Below, piece by piece: positions 53,857-63,672 of a DNA stretch of 64,000 nucleotides (its first letter is position 1; each line of letters starts with the position of its first letter). The stretch is from positions 16,982 through 80,981 of the forward strand of contig NZ_JAFKRH010000035.1 of the NCBI RefSeq assembly GCF_019038465.1, read 5' to 3'. Source of the DNA: Synechococcus sp. CCY 0621. GTDB taxonomy: Bacteria > Cyanobacteriota > Cyanobacteriia > PCC-6307 > Cyanobiaceae. Both the position numbers and the translations under genes were made by a program. The notes under the pieces were generated by a model. That model saw only the letters and a program-made list of their open reading frames with translations. It did no database searches and was not told where the DNA came from.

Positions 53857-53945
53857 GCTAACGCTTGCCATCACCAGGCCGCTAAGTGATCGGTGCAATG
53901 TAAGAGATTTCTAGGTGGCGGCTCTGGTGGATGGCAATGTTAGAT
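53857..53945 (-). other. attC-like site a (after caspase gene)
   Basis: On the minus strand it starts ATCTAAC (perfect RYYYAAC) and ends GCGTTAGCTG. The arms TTGCCATCCACCAG and CTGGTGATGGCAA pair with one extrahelical base, then GCCGC pairs with GCGGC. The outer arms are almost the same as in site b, the next cassette's site, so cassettes C1 and C2 carry related attC sites. The two bases of overlap with the caspase stop region are typical. Confidence 0.9.
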
Positions 53946-53946
53946 T

Positions 53947-55710
53947 TCAAATGAATCCCATACCTCCAATGGTACTCGCATAGTCAGCCACAACTGCCTC
54001 AAACCGAGCAATGCTGCCACCAAACATACCTGCTCTTATTGGCTCCCAATTCTCTTTCTTCGTCTTCGCTTCGGATATCACGCGATCAAGAGGGCTGGTA
54101 CGGCGTGAAGATGATCGCTTGTGCTTCCAGAAGAATCGGCCAGGAAGTGGTGAGTAATACCCATTTCTTTCGTTACAGTAGTCGCTTGAAGCCAGAGCAA
54201 AGATAGTCTCGAATGTATCAAACGATTTTTCGTATCCGACTCCAAGAAAAAAGAGTTCATCAAGCTGTGGCTGCAAAGTCTTGAAAAGGTACTCGCTTAA
54301 TGGAGTAAAGTATTTCTCATGCCCTGGGATTTGCTTAAAAGCTGTACATCTTAACAGCTCGCTAATAGCACTGCTTGCACTTTCGATAAGCAGAGCCTCG
54401 TCATATCTGCCATCAAACGAAGGCGCCTCTGAATGGAATAGAGTGGCCAGTGATTCATAGTTATTGGCATCAACGGCCGCGATTCCAGCTTTGTATAATA
54501 GAAGAATCGCGGGATACCAACGGAGGGCCAGCCAGATGGTCGTCCCACCTCTTTGCTCCAATGGATCAACTGACCTAGACGCTATCTTATGAAGAATGGG
54601 TAAATGCTTTGTCGTGGACCAATAACTTAAGACCGAGATGCACATTGATAAGTGGTCTATGGCTTCTTCGTATCTTCTTAAGCGATCAAGAAGCTCTTCT
54701 TGAGAATAGGGGGTAGAAACACCAAAAAACTCTTCTCTTGAAGTTGCAATAAATGCTCTCACTTCTTGAACAAGGGTGTCGTGAAGTTCAATCAGGGAGG
54801 ATTCACTTGTTATCAACTGCTTGATCCTGTCAACTTTCGCATCTCCATGTAATGGCTCGTCGACCTCGGATGGAAAAGGGAGAATCAGCAGCCGATCTCT
54901 GCCAGTTTCAGCGTGGTCATCTTCTTCTACCGTAGGAAGAGAGTACTTTAAGATGAAGTCACCATCACCATCAAGATGGCCATGATGAGGTGTTTGATTT
55001 GAATTGGGGTCTCTCGCAACTTTATTGTAGACATAACTCATAAGGCCACTGGCTGTAATAACACCCTCATCGGATTGTGCTTTGCCTTGCAGACCCTCTA
55101 ACAAATGACCTGTGAAAACGGAGTGGTCTGGGATTGGACCACCTGCGTCCGACACGACTTCATCAGCTTTCCCTGCAGTTAGCACTTGGCGGGAGTATCG
55201 TAACAACATATCCCGCAGAAATCGTGCACTACCAGAATGGGCACTTCGCGTTAGAGCAAGCCCGCCGTAACAAGCATCCATGATAAAAAGCAAGTGTTTT
55301 GCTCGAATTAGCTCTGCATTTCGTGTTAGCTCATCCCAGCGTATCAGCGTAGAAGTATCGCCCGGGTCAGCATCATATGGCACCAAGTAACCAACCTCTC
55401 CTCGAATCCCGGTGACTGTATGACCGTGGCCAGCGTAGAAGACAATGATCCGATCATCTAGACCTACATCATCTCTAGTGAATCGGTGATAAACTGAAAG
55501 GATATTCTGCTTTGTGGCATTCTCGTCATAAATGGCGATGATATTCGATTCCGGAAAACCAAGCTCTATTACAAGAGCATCTTTTACCGCTTCAGCATCG
55601 CTTACAGCATATGAAAGATGTGAAGTATTTGCGTAGCGGTTAATGCCTATTACTAGAGCCCTGCTTTCTGCGTAGGCCTCTTTGAATAAGAACCTAAGGT
55701 CGGGGATGAT
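53947..55710 (-). CDS. caspase-like (orthocaspase) protease, non-canonical start (cassette gene)
   Basis: The p20-type caspase fold occupies about the first 250 residues: RALVIGINRYANTSHLSYAV, then the catalytic His in RIIVFYAGHGHTV (~93) and the catalytic Cys in LLFIMDACYGGLAL (~147). About 340 helical residues with no recognised domain follow. The reading frame is open from a stop at the attC junction, yet contains no ATG, GTG or TTG before residue ~109 (TTG at 55386). That codon would remove the His. An ATC at 55710 or 55707 or an ATT at 55725 must serve as start, or the original ATG was lost. No signal peptide is present. Substrate is unknown; such proteases have been linked to regulated cell death or defence. 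Confidence 0.83.
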   Translation of the reverse strand: MIPDLRFLFKEAYAESRALVIGINRYANTSHLSYAVSDAEAVKDALVIELGFPESNIIAIYDENATKQNILSVYHRFTRDDVGLDDRIIVFYAGHGHTVTGIRGEVGYLVPYDADPGDTSTLIRWDELTRNAELIRAKHLLFIMDACYGGLALTRSAHSGSARFLRDMLLRYSRQVLTAGKADEVVSDAGGPIPDHSVFTGHLLEGLQGKAQSDEGVITASGLMSYVYNKVARDPNSNQTPHHGHLDGDGDFILKYSLPTVEEDDHAETGRDRLLILPFPSEVDEPLHGDAKVDRIKQLITSESSLIELHDTLVQEVRAFIATSREEFFGVSTPYSQEELLDRLRRYEEAIDHLSMCISVLSYWSTTKHLPILHKIASRSVDPLEQRGGTTIWLALRWYPAILLLYKAGIAAVDANNYESLATLFHSEAPSFDGRYDEALLIESASSAISELLRCTAFKQIPGHEKYFTPLSEYLFKTLQPQLDELFFLGVGYEKSFDTFETIFALASSDYCNERNGYYSPLPGRFFWKHKRSSSRRTSPLDRVISEAKTKKENWEPIRAGMFGGSIARFEAVVADYASTIGGMGFI

Positions 55711-55724
55711 GTTTTTGTGGTAAA

Positions 55725-55813
55725 TCTAACGCTCGCCATCACCTGGCCGCAAGATTCTCTCGGCGAAGAATACAACGTTACGGCGGCGGCTCAGGTGCAT
55801 GGCGGTGTTAGCT
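55725..55813 (-). other. attC-like site b (after DUF2442 gene)
   Basis: On the minus strand it runs from CAGCTAACA to GCGTTAGAT (GTTAGAT fits GTTRRRY exactly). The arms CGCCATGCACCTGA and CAGGTGATGGCG pair with a single extrahelical base, then GCCGC/GCGGC. The first core overlaps the DUF2442 stop region. It closely parallels site a. Confidence 0.9.
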
Positions 55814-56068
55814 GACCAGAGCCTTTGCCTGGGGCGCTGGCGCACCTCGAAGTAGGCCTTCCACACTTAAATCCTCATCGACATCTGGCCAGTGAATTCC
55901 GTAGCCAGCCCCTGCAATCTCCCAGTTGTCACGCTCCTGGGAGGTTGCATGTAGAAGCCTTGGGAACCAAGCCAGCGGTACCGAGATAGAACGACCGTCA
56001 GCCAGGTCGACGATCAGCCTGTCTTCTGTCAACGCAACGTCAGTGACCTGCTCACCAGGGTTAGCCAT
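55808..56068 (-). CDS. DUF2442 protein (cassette gene)
   Basis: The 86-residue protein has VTDVALTEDRLIVDLADGRS, ISVPLAWFPRLLHATSQERD and the family's C-terminal IHWPDVDEDLSVEGLLRG. DUF2442 proteins typically accompany DUF4160 proteins, as here, where the ATG overlaps the end of the DUF4160 gene by eight bases. A toxin-antitoxin-like or other paired role is suspected for this combination but not established. Confidence 0.92.
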   Translation of the reverse strand: MANPGEQVTDVALTEDRLIVDLADGRSISVPLAWFPRLLHATSQERDNWEIAGAGYGIHWPDVDEDLSVEGLLRGAPAPQAKALVS

Positions 56069-56294
56069 GAAACTCCTCCCATGCTTTCAGCAGGATAGCT
56101 CTGTTCAAGCTGACCAGCCGTTCAATTTCACGCAGCTCTCTGGCGCTGAAACCAAGGCTTGAGGCCAGTGCAACAGGAACAAGCCAGGCTTTGCAAGACG
56201 CCTTATCTCTGTCGACATGAACATGGGGAGGCTCGTTTGGCTCGTGACTGTAGAAGTAAACCCTATAAGGACCGCTTCTGAGGATTGTCGGCAT
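56061..56294 (-). CDS. DUF4160 protein (cassette gene)
   Basis: The 77-residue protein starts MPTILRSGPYRVYFYSHEPN, with the diagnostic EPPHVHVDRDKASCKAWLVP block and C-terminal ARELREIERLVSLNRAILLK. It is the first gene of the upstream-most cassette and is coupled to DUF2442. The start is an ATG 52 bases downstream (minus strand) of a GTTAGCT core that marks the cassette's left junction. Confidence 0.92.
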   Translation of the reverse strand: MPTILRSGPYRVYFYSHEPNEPPHVHVDRDKASCKAWLVPVALASSLGFSARELREIERLVSLNRAILLKAWEEFHG

Positions 56295-56690
56295 CCGAAA
56301 GCGCCACCATCACATCAACGATACCGACCTCGGCCTTCCTGTGCAGCTAACTAGTCATTGGGAGGTTCCGTGAACCACGCGCCTTCTGCCTCTCCATTCC
56401 GTGAACCGCGTCGAGGCATCGAACCGGCATCCCCCCAAATCCATGGCGATATCGGTCTCCTCTGGTCAATCCCCGCCCACGATAGCCGTGGTTCACGGGT
56501 CCGATAACCACGTGTTCCCGACGAAACGAATCTCCTTCCGTGAGTCTGAGCCATTCGTAGGCAAGAGTCAGCGCCAACGCACGAAATCCGGGTCTTCAGA
56601 ACCTGCAGACGAGTTCTTCTCCTCTTCATCGGTAGGAGGCTGGCTGCAGCAGCTGCGTTGACGTGCAGTCGTCCACCAAAATCGCACCCC
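56295..56690. other. gene-free stretch at upstream edge of cassette cluster A
   Basis: About 400 bases contain no convincing gene on either strand. Near 56334-56350 the minus strand has AGTTAGCTGCAC, a recombination-core-like GTTAGCT directly before the DUF4160 gene. Around 56474-56500 the plus strand has CCCCGCCCACGATAGCCGTG, nearly repeated at 45874. Two short copies of TTCCGTGAACC occur between 56365 and 56405. Overlapping minus-strand frames here (up to 92 codons) have no recognisable domain. An attI-like remnant is possible but not demonstrable. Confidence 0.4.
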
Positions 56691-57104
56691 CTATGGCTGA
56701 ATCGTCACCGGTGTCCCCACCGCCGTGCGGGCGAACAGCCACTTCGCCGTGGCCTGGCTGGTGCGGATGCAGCCATGGCTGCGGCGCACCCCGTAGCACT
56801 GGCGGGCGGCGTCCTGCCAAGGGGCCGGATGCAGGCAGACGGCGTCCGGCCGCAGTCCGCCGCCAGCCAGACACATCACGTTGGGCACCACGGGGGTGCG
56901 GTAGTCGTCACCCACCAGGGAGGTGGCGGCGTACTTGGCGCCGATCACAAACCGCCCCGTGGGTGTGGGTGAGGCAGGCAACCCGGTCGACACCAGGGCC
57001 GCATAGATCGTGGCGCCGCTGGCATCGAAGGCCCGCAGTCGCTGTTCTGACAGGTCGATCACGATCGCCGCCACCACCTCGATGGCCGCCAGCACGAGGC
57101 TCAC
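56691..57104 (-). CDS. L,D-transpeptidase (YkuD domain)
   Basis: The 137-residue protein is essentially one YkuD domain. It starts IVIDLSEQRLRAFDASGATIY and contains STGLPASPTPTGRFVIGAK. The catalytic motif is YGVRRSHGCIRTSQATAKWLF, with His and the nucleophilic Cys in the SHGC(I/V)R signature. The N terminus (MSLVLAAIEVVAAIV) may be a weak signal or anchor. It would cross-link peptidoglycan stem peptides. It is 13 bases downstream of sufS on the same strand. Confidence 0.9.
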   Translation of the reverse strand: MSLVLAAIEVVAAIVIDLSEQRLRAFDASGATIYAALVSTGLPASPTPTGRFVIGAKYAATSLVGDDYRTPVVPNVMCLAGGGLRPDAVCLHPAPWQDAARQCYGVRRSHGCIRTSQATAKWLFARTAVGTPVTIQP

Positions 57105-57117
57105 GGCCCCTCCCCCC

Positions 57118-58425
57118 TCAGCTGTGCTCCCTCAGAAAACCGATCGTGCCTTCCAGTTCTTCGGCGAAGCGGTCGATCTCTTCGGGGGTGGTGGTGAAGC
57201 CCAGGCTGGCGCGGGCGGAACTGGCCAGGCCGTAGTGGCGGTGCAGGGGCTGGGTGCAGTGGTGGCCGCTGCGGATGCAGATGCCGGCCGAATCCAGCAG
57301 GGCAGCGATGTCGTTGGCGTGCAGGCCCTCCACGCTGAACGCCGCTAACGCGGCCCGGTCGGGTTGCTGATCCGGCGTGGGCCCCAGGATCCGCACCCCA
57401 TCGATGGCCTGCAGCCGATCGAACAGGCGCCGGGTGAGCTGCTGCTCCCAGGCGTGGATGCGCTCCATGCCCAGGTTCTGCAGGTAATCGAGGGCGGCAC
57501 CCATGCCGATCGCCTCACCGATCGCCGGGGTGCCGGCTTCGAACTTATGGGGCAGGTCGGCCCAGGTGCTGTGGTCCAGGTAAACGTCGTGGATCATTTC
57601 GCCGCCCCCCAGGAACGGCGGCATCGCCTCCAGCAGCGCCTCGTGGGCCCAGAGGAAGCCCATGCCCGTCGGGCCGCACAGCTTGTGGGACGAACCCACC
57701 AGGAAATCGGCTCCCAGGGCGGCCACGTCCACCGGCTTATGGGGCAGGCTCTGGCAGGCATCCACCAGCAGCAGGGCGCCGGCCCCATGGGCCAGGGCAG
57801 CCACTGCCTCGATCGGATTGAGGCAGCCCAGGGTGTTGCTCACATGCACCAGGCTCACCAATTTGGTGCGATCGCTGATCTTGGCCTTCAGGTCCTCCAG
57901 ATCCAGCTCGCCGCTCTCGGTGACGCCCGCATGGCGCAGCACGCAGCCCGTGCGGGCCGCCAGCAGCTGCCAGGGCACCAGGTTGCTGTGGTGCTCCATC
58001 ACCGACAGCAGCACCTCATCGCCCTCCCGCAGGTTGGCGTCACCCCAGGTGCGGGCCACCAGGTTGATCGCCTCGCTGGCGTTGCGGGTGAACACGATCT
58101 CCCGGGCGCTGGCCGCACCGATGAAGGCGGCCACCTTGCCCCGGGCCGCTTCGAAATGGTCGGTGGCGCGGGCGCTCAGCTGGTGGGCGCCGCGGTGCAC
58201 GTTGGCGTTGTCGAGGCTGTAGTACTGCTGCAGCGCCTCCAGCACCTGGCGCGGCTTCTGGCTGGTGGCGGCGTAATCCAGGTAGATCAGGGGCTGCCCC
58301 AGGCAGGCCGTCTGGGCCAGCAGGGGGAAATCGGGGCGCGTCTGCACCGCCAGGTCGGCCACCACTGGCGTGCCCGCCAGCGGTGGGGCCGCGACCATCG
58401 GCGAGTTGGTGGAGGTCGGTGTCAT
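57118..58425 (-). CDS. sufS: cysteine desulfurase SufS
   Basis: The protein is 435 residues from the ATG at 58425 (MTPTSTNSPMVAAPPLAGTP). This class-II desulfurase supplies sulfur to the SUF scaffold from cysteine. PLP-site motifs seen: LIYLDYAATSQKPRQVLEAL, SVMEHHSNLVPWQLLAARTG, DACQSLPHKPVDV, the PLP-Schiff-base Lys in FLVGSSHKLCGPTGMGFLW, and the persulfide Cys loop SGHHCTQPLHRHYGL. The ATG overlaps the sufD stop by four bases (ATGA). It is the last gene of the ftrC-sufB-sufC-sufD-sufS unit. Confidence 0.97.
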   Translation of the reverse strand: MTPTSTNSPMVAAPPLAGTPVVADLAVQTRPDFPLLAQTACLGQPLIYLDYAATSQKPRQVLEALQQYYSLDNANVHRGAHQLSARATDHFEAARGKVAAFIGAASAREIVFTRNASEAINLVARTWGDANLREGDEVLLSVMEHHSNLVPWQLLAARTGCVLRHAGVTESGELDLEDLKAKISDRTKLVSLVHVSNTLGCLNPIEAVAALAHGAGALLLVDACQSLPHKPVDVAALGADFLVGSSHKLCGPTGMGFLWAHEALLEAMPPFLGGGEMIHDVYLDHSTWADLPHKFEAGTPAIGEAIGMGAALDYLQNLGMERIHAWEQQLTRRLFDRLQAIDGVRILGPTPDQQPDRAALAAFSVEGLHANDIAALLDSAGICIRSGHHCTQPLHRHYGLASSARASLGFTTTPEEIDRFAEELEGTIGFLREHS

Positions 58426-59690
58426 CGTCCCTGCTCCCCCAACAGCCTGGCCAGAGGCTGCCACGGCCGGGCGGCCTCAGGGAGTTCCTGCAGCACCTCC
58501 TCGCAGAAGCCCCGCAACAGCAGCCGGGCCGCCTGGTCGGCGGCGATGCCGCGGCTCTGCAGGTAGAAGAGCTCGTCCTGCTCCAGCCGGCTCACGGTGG
58601 CGCCGTGGGCGCAGCGCACGTCGTCGGCGACGATCTCCAGTTCGGGCTTGGTGTCGATCCGGGCCCGGTCCGAGAGCAGCAGGTTGCGGCTCAGCTGGGC
58701 CGCATCGGTGCGCTGGGCCAGCCGCGGCACCTTCACCGCCCCGTTGAACACGCTGCGGCCCTGGCCGTCGGCCACCGCCTTGTGCAGCTGCTCCAACCGC
58801 CCGTCCGGACCTTCGAACACCATCTGGCTGTGGGTGTCGCTGATCTGGCGGCCATCCGCCAGCTGCAGGGCCTTGAGGGCACTGTGGGCCGCCCCCTCGG
58901 ACTGCACCAGCCGCGGCTCCAGCCGCCCCAGGGCCCAGCCGCCGTGGGCGCTCACGCCGCTGTAGCGGCTGCCCGTGGCCTGCTCCACCGCCACCGTGGC
59001 CAGCAGGCAGCCCGTCTCGGCGCCAGACGCCAGCAGGCCGTGGCGCAGCTCGGCGCCCTCACCCAGGCGGGCCTCCAGCACCACGCTGGTGAGGTTGGCG
59101 CCGCTGCTGCGGTGCACCTGCAGTACCTCGAGAGAAGCCTCGGGCTCCAGCACCAGCAGCAGCCGCAGGGGCAGGATCCCCTCGCCGGCGCCGGCGTCAC
59201 TCACCAGCTCCAGGGTGGTGGCAACCGTGCCGCGCACCCGCAAGGCCAGCACGTTGCGGGCCGTGGCGCCGTTGAGCAGCACCGGCCAGAGCTCGGCGCT
59301 GCCGGTGGCGGCCAGCACCTGGCCCAGGGTCGCGTTCAGTTCGTCGCCTCCGATGGGCTCCAGGCCCGCCGGCAGAGAGATCCCGGCCAGGGGATCGCTG
59401 TGGCCATCGAGGTTCAGCCGCAGGCTGCCGGCGGCCGTCTCAGGCTGCGCCCCAGGCGCGGGGCTGAGCAGGGTGGGCTTCACGGCAGTGAGCGGCGCCA
59501 GATCGGTGAAGCGCCAGGCCTCGACGCGCCGTGAGGGAAGCGGCGTCTGCGCCAGGGCCTGGGCCGCCCGCTCGCGGCTGGCCGCCAGGGCATCGGCGCC
59601 ACCTGTGGCGTTCGCCAGCAGGGCGGCGACCCAGCTGCCTGCGGCGGCGGCCGCAGCCGCAGTGGGGGTGGAGAGCGAAGCGGCCACCAT
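58422..59690 (-). CDS. sufD: Fe-S cluster assembly protein SufD
   Basis: The 422-residue protein has an Ala-rich N-terminal helix and the conserved SPSRRVEAWRFTDLAPLTAV-like stretch (LPSRRVEAWRFTDLAPL). A right-handed beta-helix core follows. It ends CAHGATVSRLEQDELFYLQS and SRGIAADQAARLLLRGFCEE, the SufB/SufD C-terminal signature. SufD forms the SufBC2D scaffold with SufB and the SufC ATPase. It lies directly after sufC with a one-base gap and overlaps sufS. Confidence 0.96.
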   Translation of the reverse strand: MVAASLSTPTAAAAAAAGSWVAALLANATGGADALAASRERAAQALAQTPLPSRRVEAWRFTDLAPLTAVKPTLLSPAPGAQPETAAGSLRLNLDGHSDPLAGISLPAGLEPIGGDELNATLGQVLAATGSAELWPVLLNGATARNVLALRVRGTVATTLELVSDAGAGEGILPLRLLLVLEPEASLEVLQVHRSSGANLTSVVLEARLGEGAELRHGLLASGAETGCLLATVAVEQATGSRYSGVSAHGGWALGRLEPRLVQSEGAAHSALKALQLADGRQISDTHSQMVFEGPDGRLEQLHKAVADGQGRSVFNGAVKVPRLAQRTDAAQLSRNLLLSDRARIDTKPELEIVADDVRCAHGATVSRLEQDELFYLQSRGIAADQAARLLLRGFCEEVLQELPEAARPWQPLARLLGEQGR

Positions 59691-59691
59691 C

Positions 59692-60495
<804 letters not shown>

Positions 60496-60568
60496 GGCGG
60501 GGGAGAAAAGGGCAGGGAAGGGACGGGGAAAGAAGCGTTGGGCCGGCCGGGGTGACCGCGGGCCGGGA

Positions 60569-62011
<1,443 letters not shown>

Positions 62012-62026
62012 GGTGAAGGGGCCGGC

Positions 62027-62389
62027 TCAGCCGGCGGCGAGGGACTGGATTTCTTCGAGGCTGATGGTCTGCTGCTCGCCCCGGAAGGGGTTGTCTTCGG
62101 TGAGGAAGAGCATGCAGTGGCACTCCTTGCGCTCCCGCATCGGCACGCAGGGGCAGTTCCAGAACGCCTGGGCCACCTCGGCCTCCTTGTCTTCGTAGTG
62201 ACGGCAGGGGCAGAGGGCGCCGCCCAGCTCGTCCTTGTGGCGGGCCAGACCCTCCAGCACCACCGCGGTGACCCCCGGATCACTGCAGAAATAGGTGCCG
62301 GTGCGCTGGGCGTAGGTTTCCGCGAAACGGCGGATCACCTCCAGGCTTTCAGCACCGGCTGCGGGGGTGGTGGTGGAGGCGTCGGTCAT
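62027..62389 (-). CDS. ftrC: ferredoxin:thioredoxin reductase, catalytic (beta) subunit
   Basis: The protein is 120 residues from the ATG at 62389. The [4Fe-4S]/redox-disulfide cysteines appear in order: TGTYFCSDPGV, then GALCPCRHYEDKEAEVAQ, then FWNCPCVPMRERKECHCMLF. These six to seven cysteines carry the cluster and active-site disulfide that pass electrons from photosynthetic ferredoxin to thioredoxin. It is the promoter-proximal gene of the suf unit, 37 bases from the palindromic SufR-type operator, so Fe-S supply and this Fe-S redox switch are coregulated. Confidence 0.97.
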   Translation of the reverse strand: MTDASTTTPAAGAESLEVIRRFAETYAQRTGTYFCSDPGVTAVVLEGLARHKDELGGALCPCRHYEDKEAEVAQAFWNCPCVPMRERKECHCMLFLTEDNPFRGEQQTISLEEIQSLAAG

Positions 62390-62425
62390 GGGCAGAGCGT
62401 CGGTTGCGCGCACCGGGGGATCGAA

Positions 62426-62449
62426 TAACGAAACACTTTGGTTTCGTTA
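62426..62449. promoter_or_regulatory. SufR-type palindromic operator
   Basis: TAACGAAAC-N6-GTTTCGTTA is a perfect 9+9-bp inverted repeat with a 6-base spacer (ACTTTG), in an otherwise GC-rich divergent intergenic region. Known SufR sites in cyanobacteria are AAC-N6-GTT type palindromes. It is 37 bases upstream of ftrC and 131 bases upstream of sufR, positioned to repress the suf unit and probably to autoregulate sufR. Confidence 0.88.
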
Positions 62450-62580
62450 CTGCGGGAGCCTAAGGCACGGGCGCGGTCCGTTGGCGGCGTGGAGAGGCCA
62501 TTGTGACGCCCCGGCGGCCACCACGGCCGGGCCCCATTCCTCCGATGTGCGTGGCATCGTGTTTTGGTCTGACGCCTGTC

Positions 62581-63294
62581 ATGAGCGCCCCTGCCCAGTC
62601 ACCCGCCCCCGCGGCCGGCCCTGTCGAAGGGGCCCATCCCACCCGGGAGGCAGCCCTGTCGGTGCTGCTGCGGGAAGGCGAAGCGACGGCGGCCCAGCTG
62701 GCGGAGTCTCTGGGGGTGTCGGTGCAGGCCATGCGCCGTCACCTGCGCAGCCTTGAGGACGACGGCTTGGTGGAGGCCAGCCCCTCCCATGAAGGCCCCG
62801 GCCGCCCCAGCAACCGCTGGCGACTCACCGACCAGGGCCAGGGCCGCTTCCCCGATGGCAGCGAGAACTTCGCCCTCGGCCTGCTCCACACCCTCACCGA
62901 AAGCCTGCCGGCCGACACCCTGGAGCTGGTGCTGCGCCAGCAGGCCGAGGAGAAGGCCGCCGACTACCGCCGCCTGATCGGCAGCGGCCCCCTCCGCCAC
63001 CGGATCGAGCAGCTGGTCGAACTGCGGCGCAAGGAGGGCTACGTGGCCGAATGCCGGCTCGACGACGACCCCAACGCCGCCACCGACACGGCCGCCTGGG
63101 TGATCAGTGAGTTCCACTGTTCCGTGATGCGCATCGCCGAGCAGTACCCGGTGGTCTGCGATCAGGAGCTGCGCCTGATCCGCCAGACCTTCCCCGACTG
63201 TGCCGTGGAGCGGGTCCACTGGCGGCTGGAGGGGGGCCACAGCTGCGGCTTCCGCATCGCCCCCATGGCTGCCAGCCCCGCCTCGGCCACCTGA
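62581..63294 (+). CDS. sufR: SUF operon transcriptional repressor SufR
   Basis: The protein is 237 residues from the ATG at 62581. The DeoR-like winged HTH is TREAALSVLLREGEATAAQL and SLGVSVQAMRRHLRSLEDDG, with the wing HEGPGRPSNRWRLTDQG. The C-terminal Fe-S sensor domain carries cysteines in FHCSVMRIAEQYPVVCDQE, RQTFPDCAVERVHW and GGHSCGFRI, matching SufR's conserved Cys positions. Holo-SufR represses sufBCDS. It is divergent from ftrC across the palindrome. An earlier in-frame start at 62503 is less likely. Confidence 0.95.
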   Translation: MSAPAQSPAPAAGPVEGAHPTREAALSVLLREGEATAAQLAESLGVSVQAMRRHLRSLEDDGLVEASPSHEGPGRPSNRWRLTDQGQGRFPDGSENFALGLLHTLTESLPADTLELVLRQQAEEKAADYRRLIGSGPLRHRIEQLVELRRKEGYVAECRLDDDPNAATDTAAWVISEFHCSVMRIAEQYPVVCDQELRLIRQTFPDCAVERVHWRLEGGHSCGFRIAPMAASPASAT

Positions 63295-63297
63295 GCC

Positions 63298-63672
63298 GTG
63301 CTCAGCCCCGACGAGCTGCAGGAGCTGGAGGCCACCCTGCTGCCCACCCTGGACCGCCACCACCTGCGGCTCCTGGCCCATGGCCTGCGCACCCTGCAGG
63401 CCATTGCCGGGCGGCGGGCCGGTGGGCTCCCGCCCGAGGAGGCGGTGGCGTCCTGGGCCGCCGCCCAGCCGGTGATCGCCGCTGATGCCGGCTTCGCCGA
63501 AGCCTTCCTCCTCCAGATGGACGGGGTGGGGCAGCAGCTGGTGGCCATCGCCGCCGCCGCCGGCCGGGAGCCCCTGGCCCTGGATCTTGCCGACCTGATC
63601 CACTGGGCCGCCGGCGAAGCCGACCGGCGCCTCAGGCCCCCGGCAGCCCCACCAGACCCGCCACCAGGCTGA
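63298..63672 (+). CDS. hypothetical protein downstream of sufR
   Basis: The 124-residue protein from a GTG is mostly helical: LSPDELQELEATLLPTLDRH, HHLRLLAHGLRTLQAIAGRR, DAGFAEAFLLQMDGVGQQLV and a C-terminal Pro-rich tail. There are no cysteines and no signal peptide. It starts three bases after the sufR stop, so it is likely cotranscribed; it may be a conserved partner of sufR in picocyanobacteria, but I cannot name a family. It overlaps the convergent DMT transporter by 41 bases. Confidence 0.6.
   Translation: MLSPDELQELEATLLPTLDRHHLRLLAHGLRTLQAIAGRRAGGLPPEEAVASWAAAQPVIAADAGFAEAFLLQMDGVGQQLVAIAAAAGREPLALDLADLIHWAAGEADRRLRPPAAPPDPPPG

Larger units (their letters stand above)
49371..56350 (-). 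mobile_element. integron-like cassette cluster A (six cassettes, no integrase): CALIN candidate
   Basis: Six attC-like sites (49378, 49911, 50555, 51296, 53857 and 55725) each follow the 3' end of a minus-strand gene or gene pair. In order from the upstream end these are DUF4160+DUF2442, caspase, DUF1254, HicAB, GNAT and GNAT. Spacers between genes are filled almost entirely by the sites. The upstream edge is marked by a GTTAGCT core near 56338-56346 just before the DUF4160 gene. No integrase gene is recognisable on either side within the window, so the cluster fits the CALIN definition. AT content is higher than in the flanks. Confidence 0.8.

Noticed and set aside
56347..56629. Minus-strand frames of 76 and 92 codons upstream of cluster A
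   Set aside because: No domain, overlapping frames of equal quality and compositionally ordinary; I kept the interval as a gene-free stretch.
43500..56700. Insertion sequence or prophage as explanation of the AT-rich region
   Set aside because: No transposase, terminal inverted repeats, phage structural or integrase genes were recognised; the repeated attC-like sites fit cassettes better.
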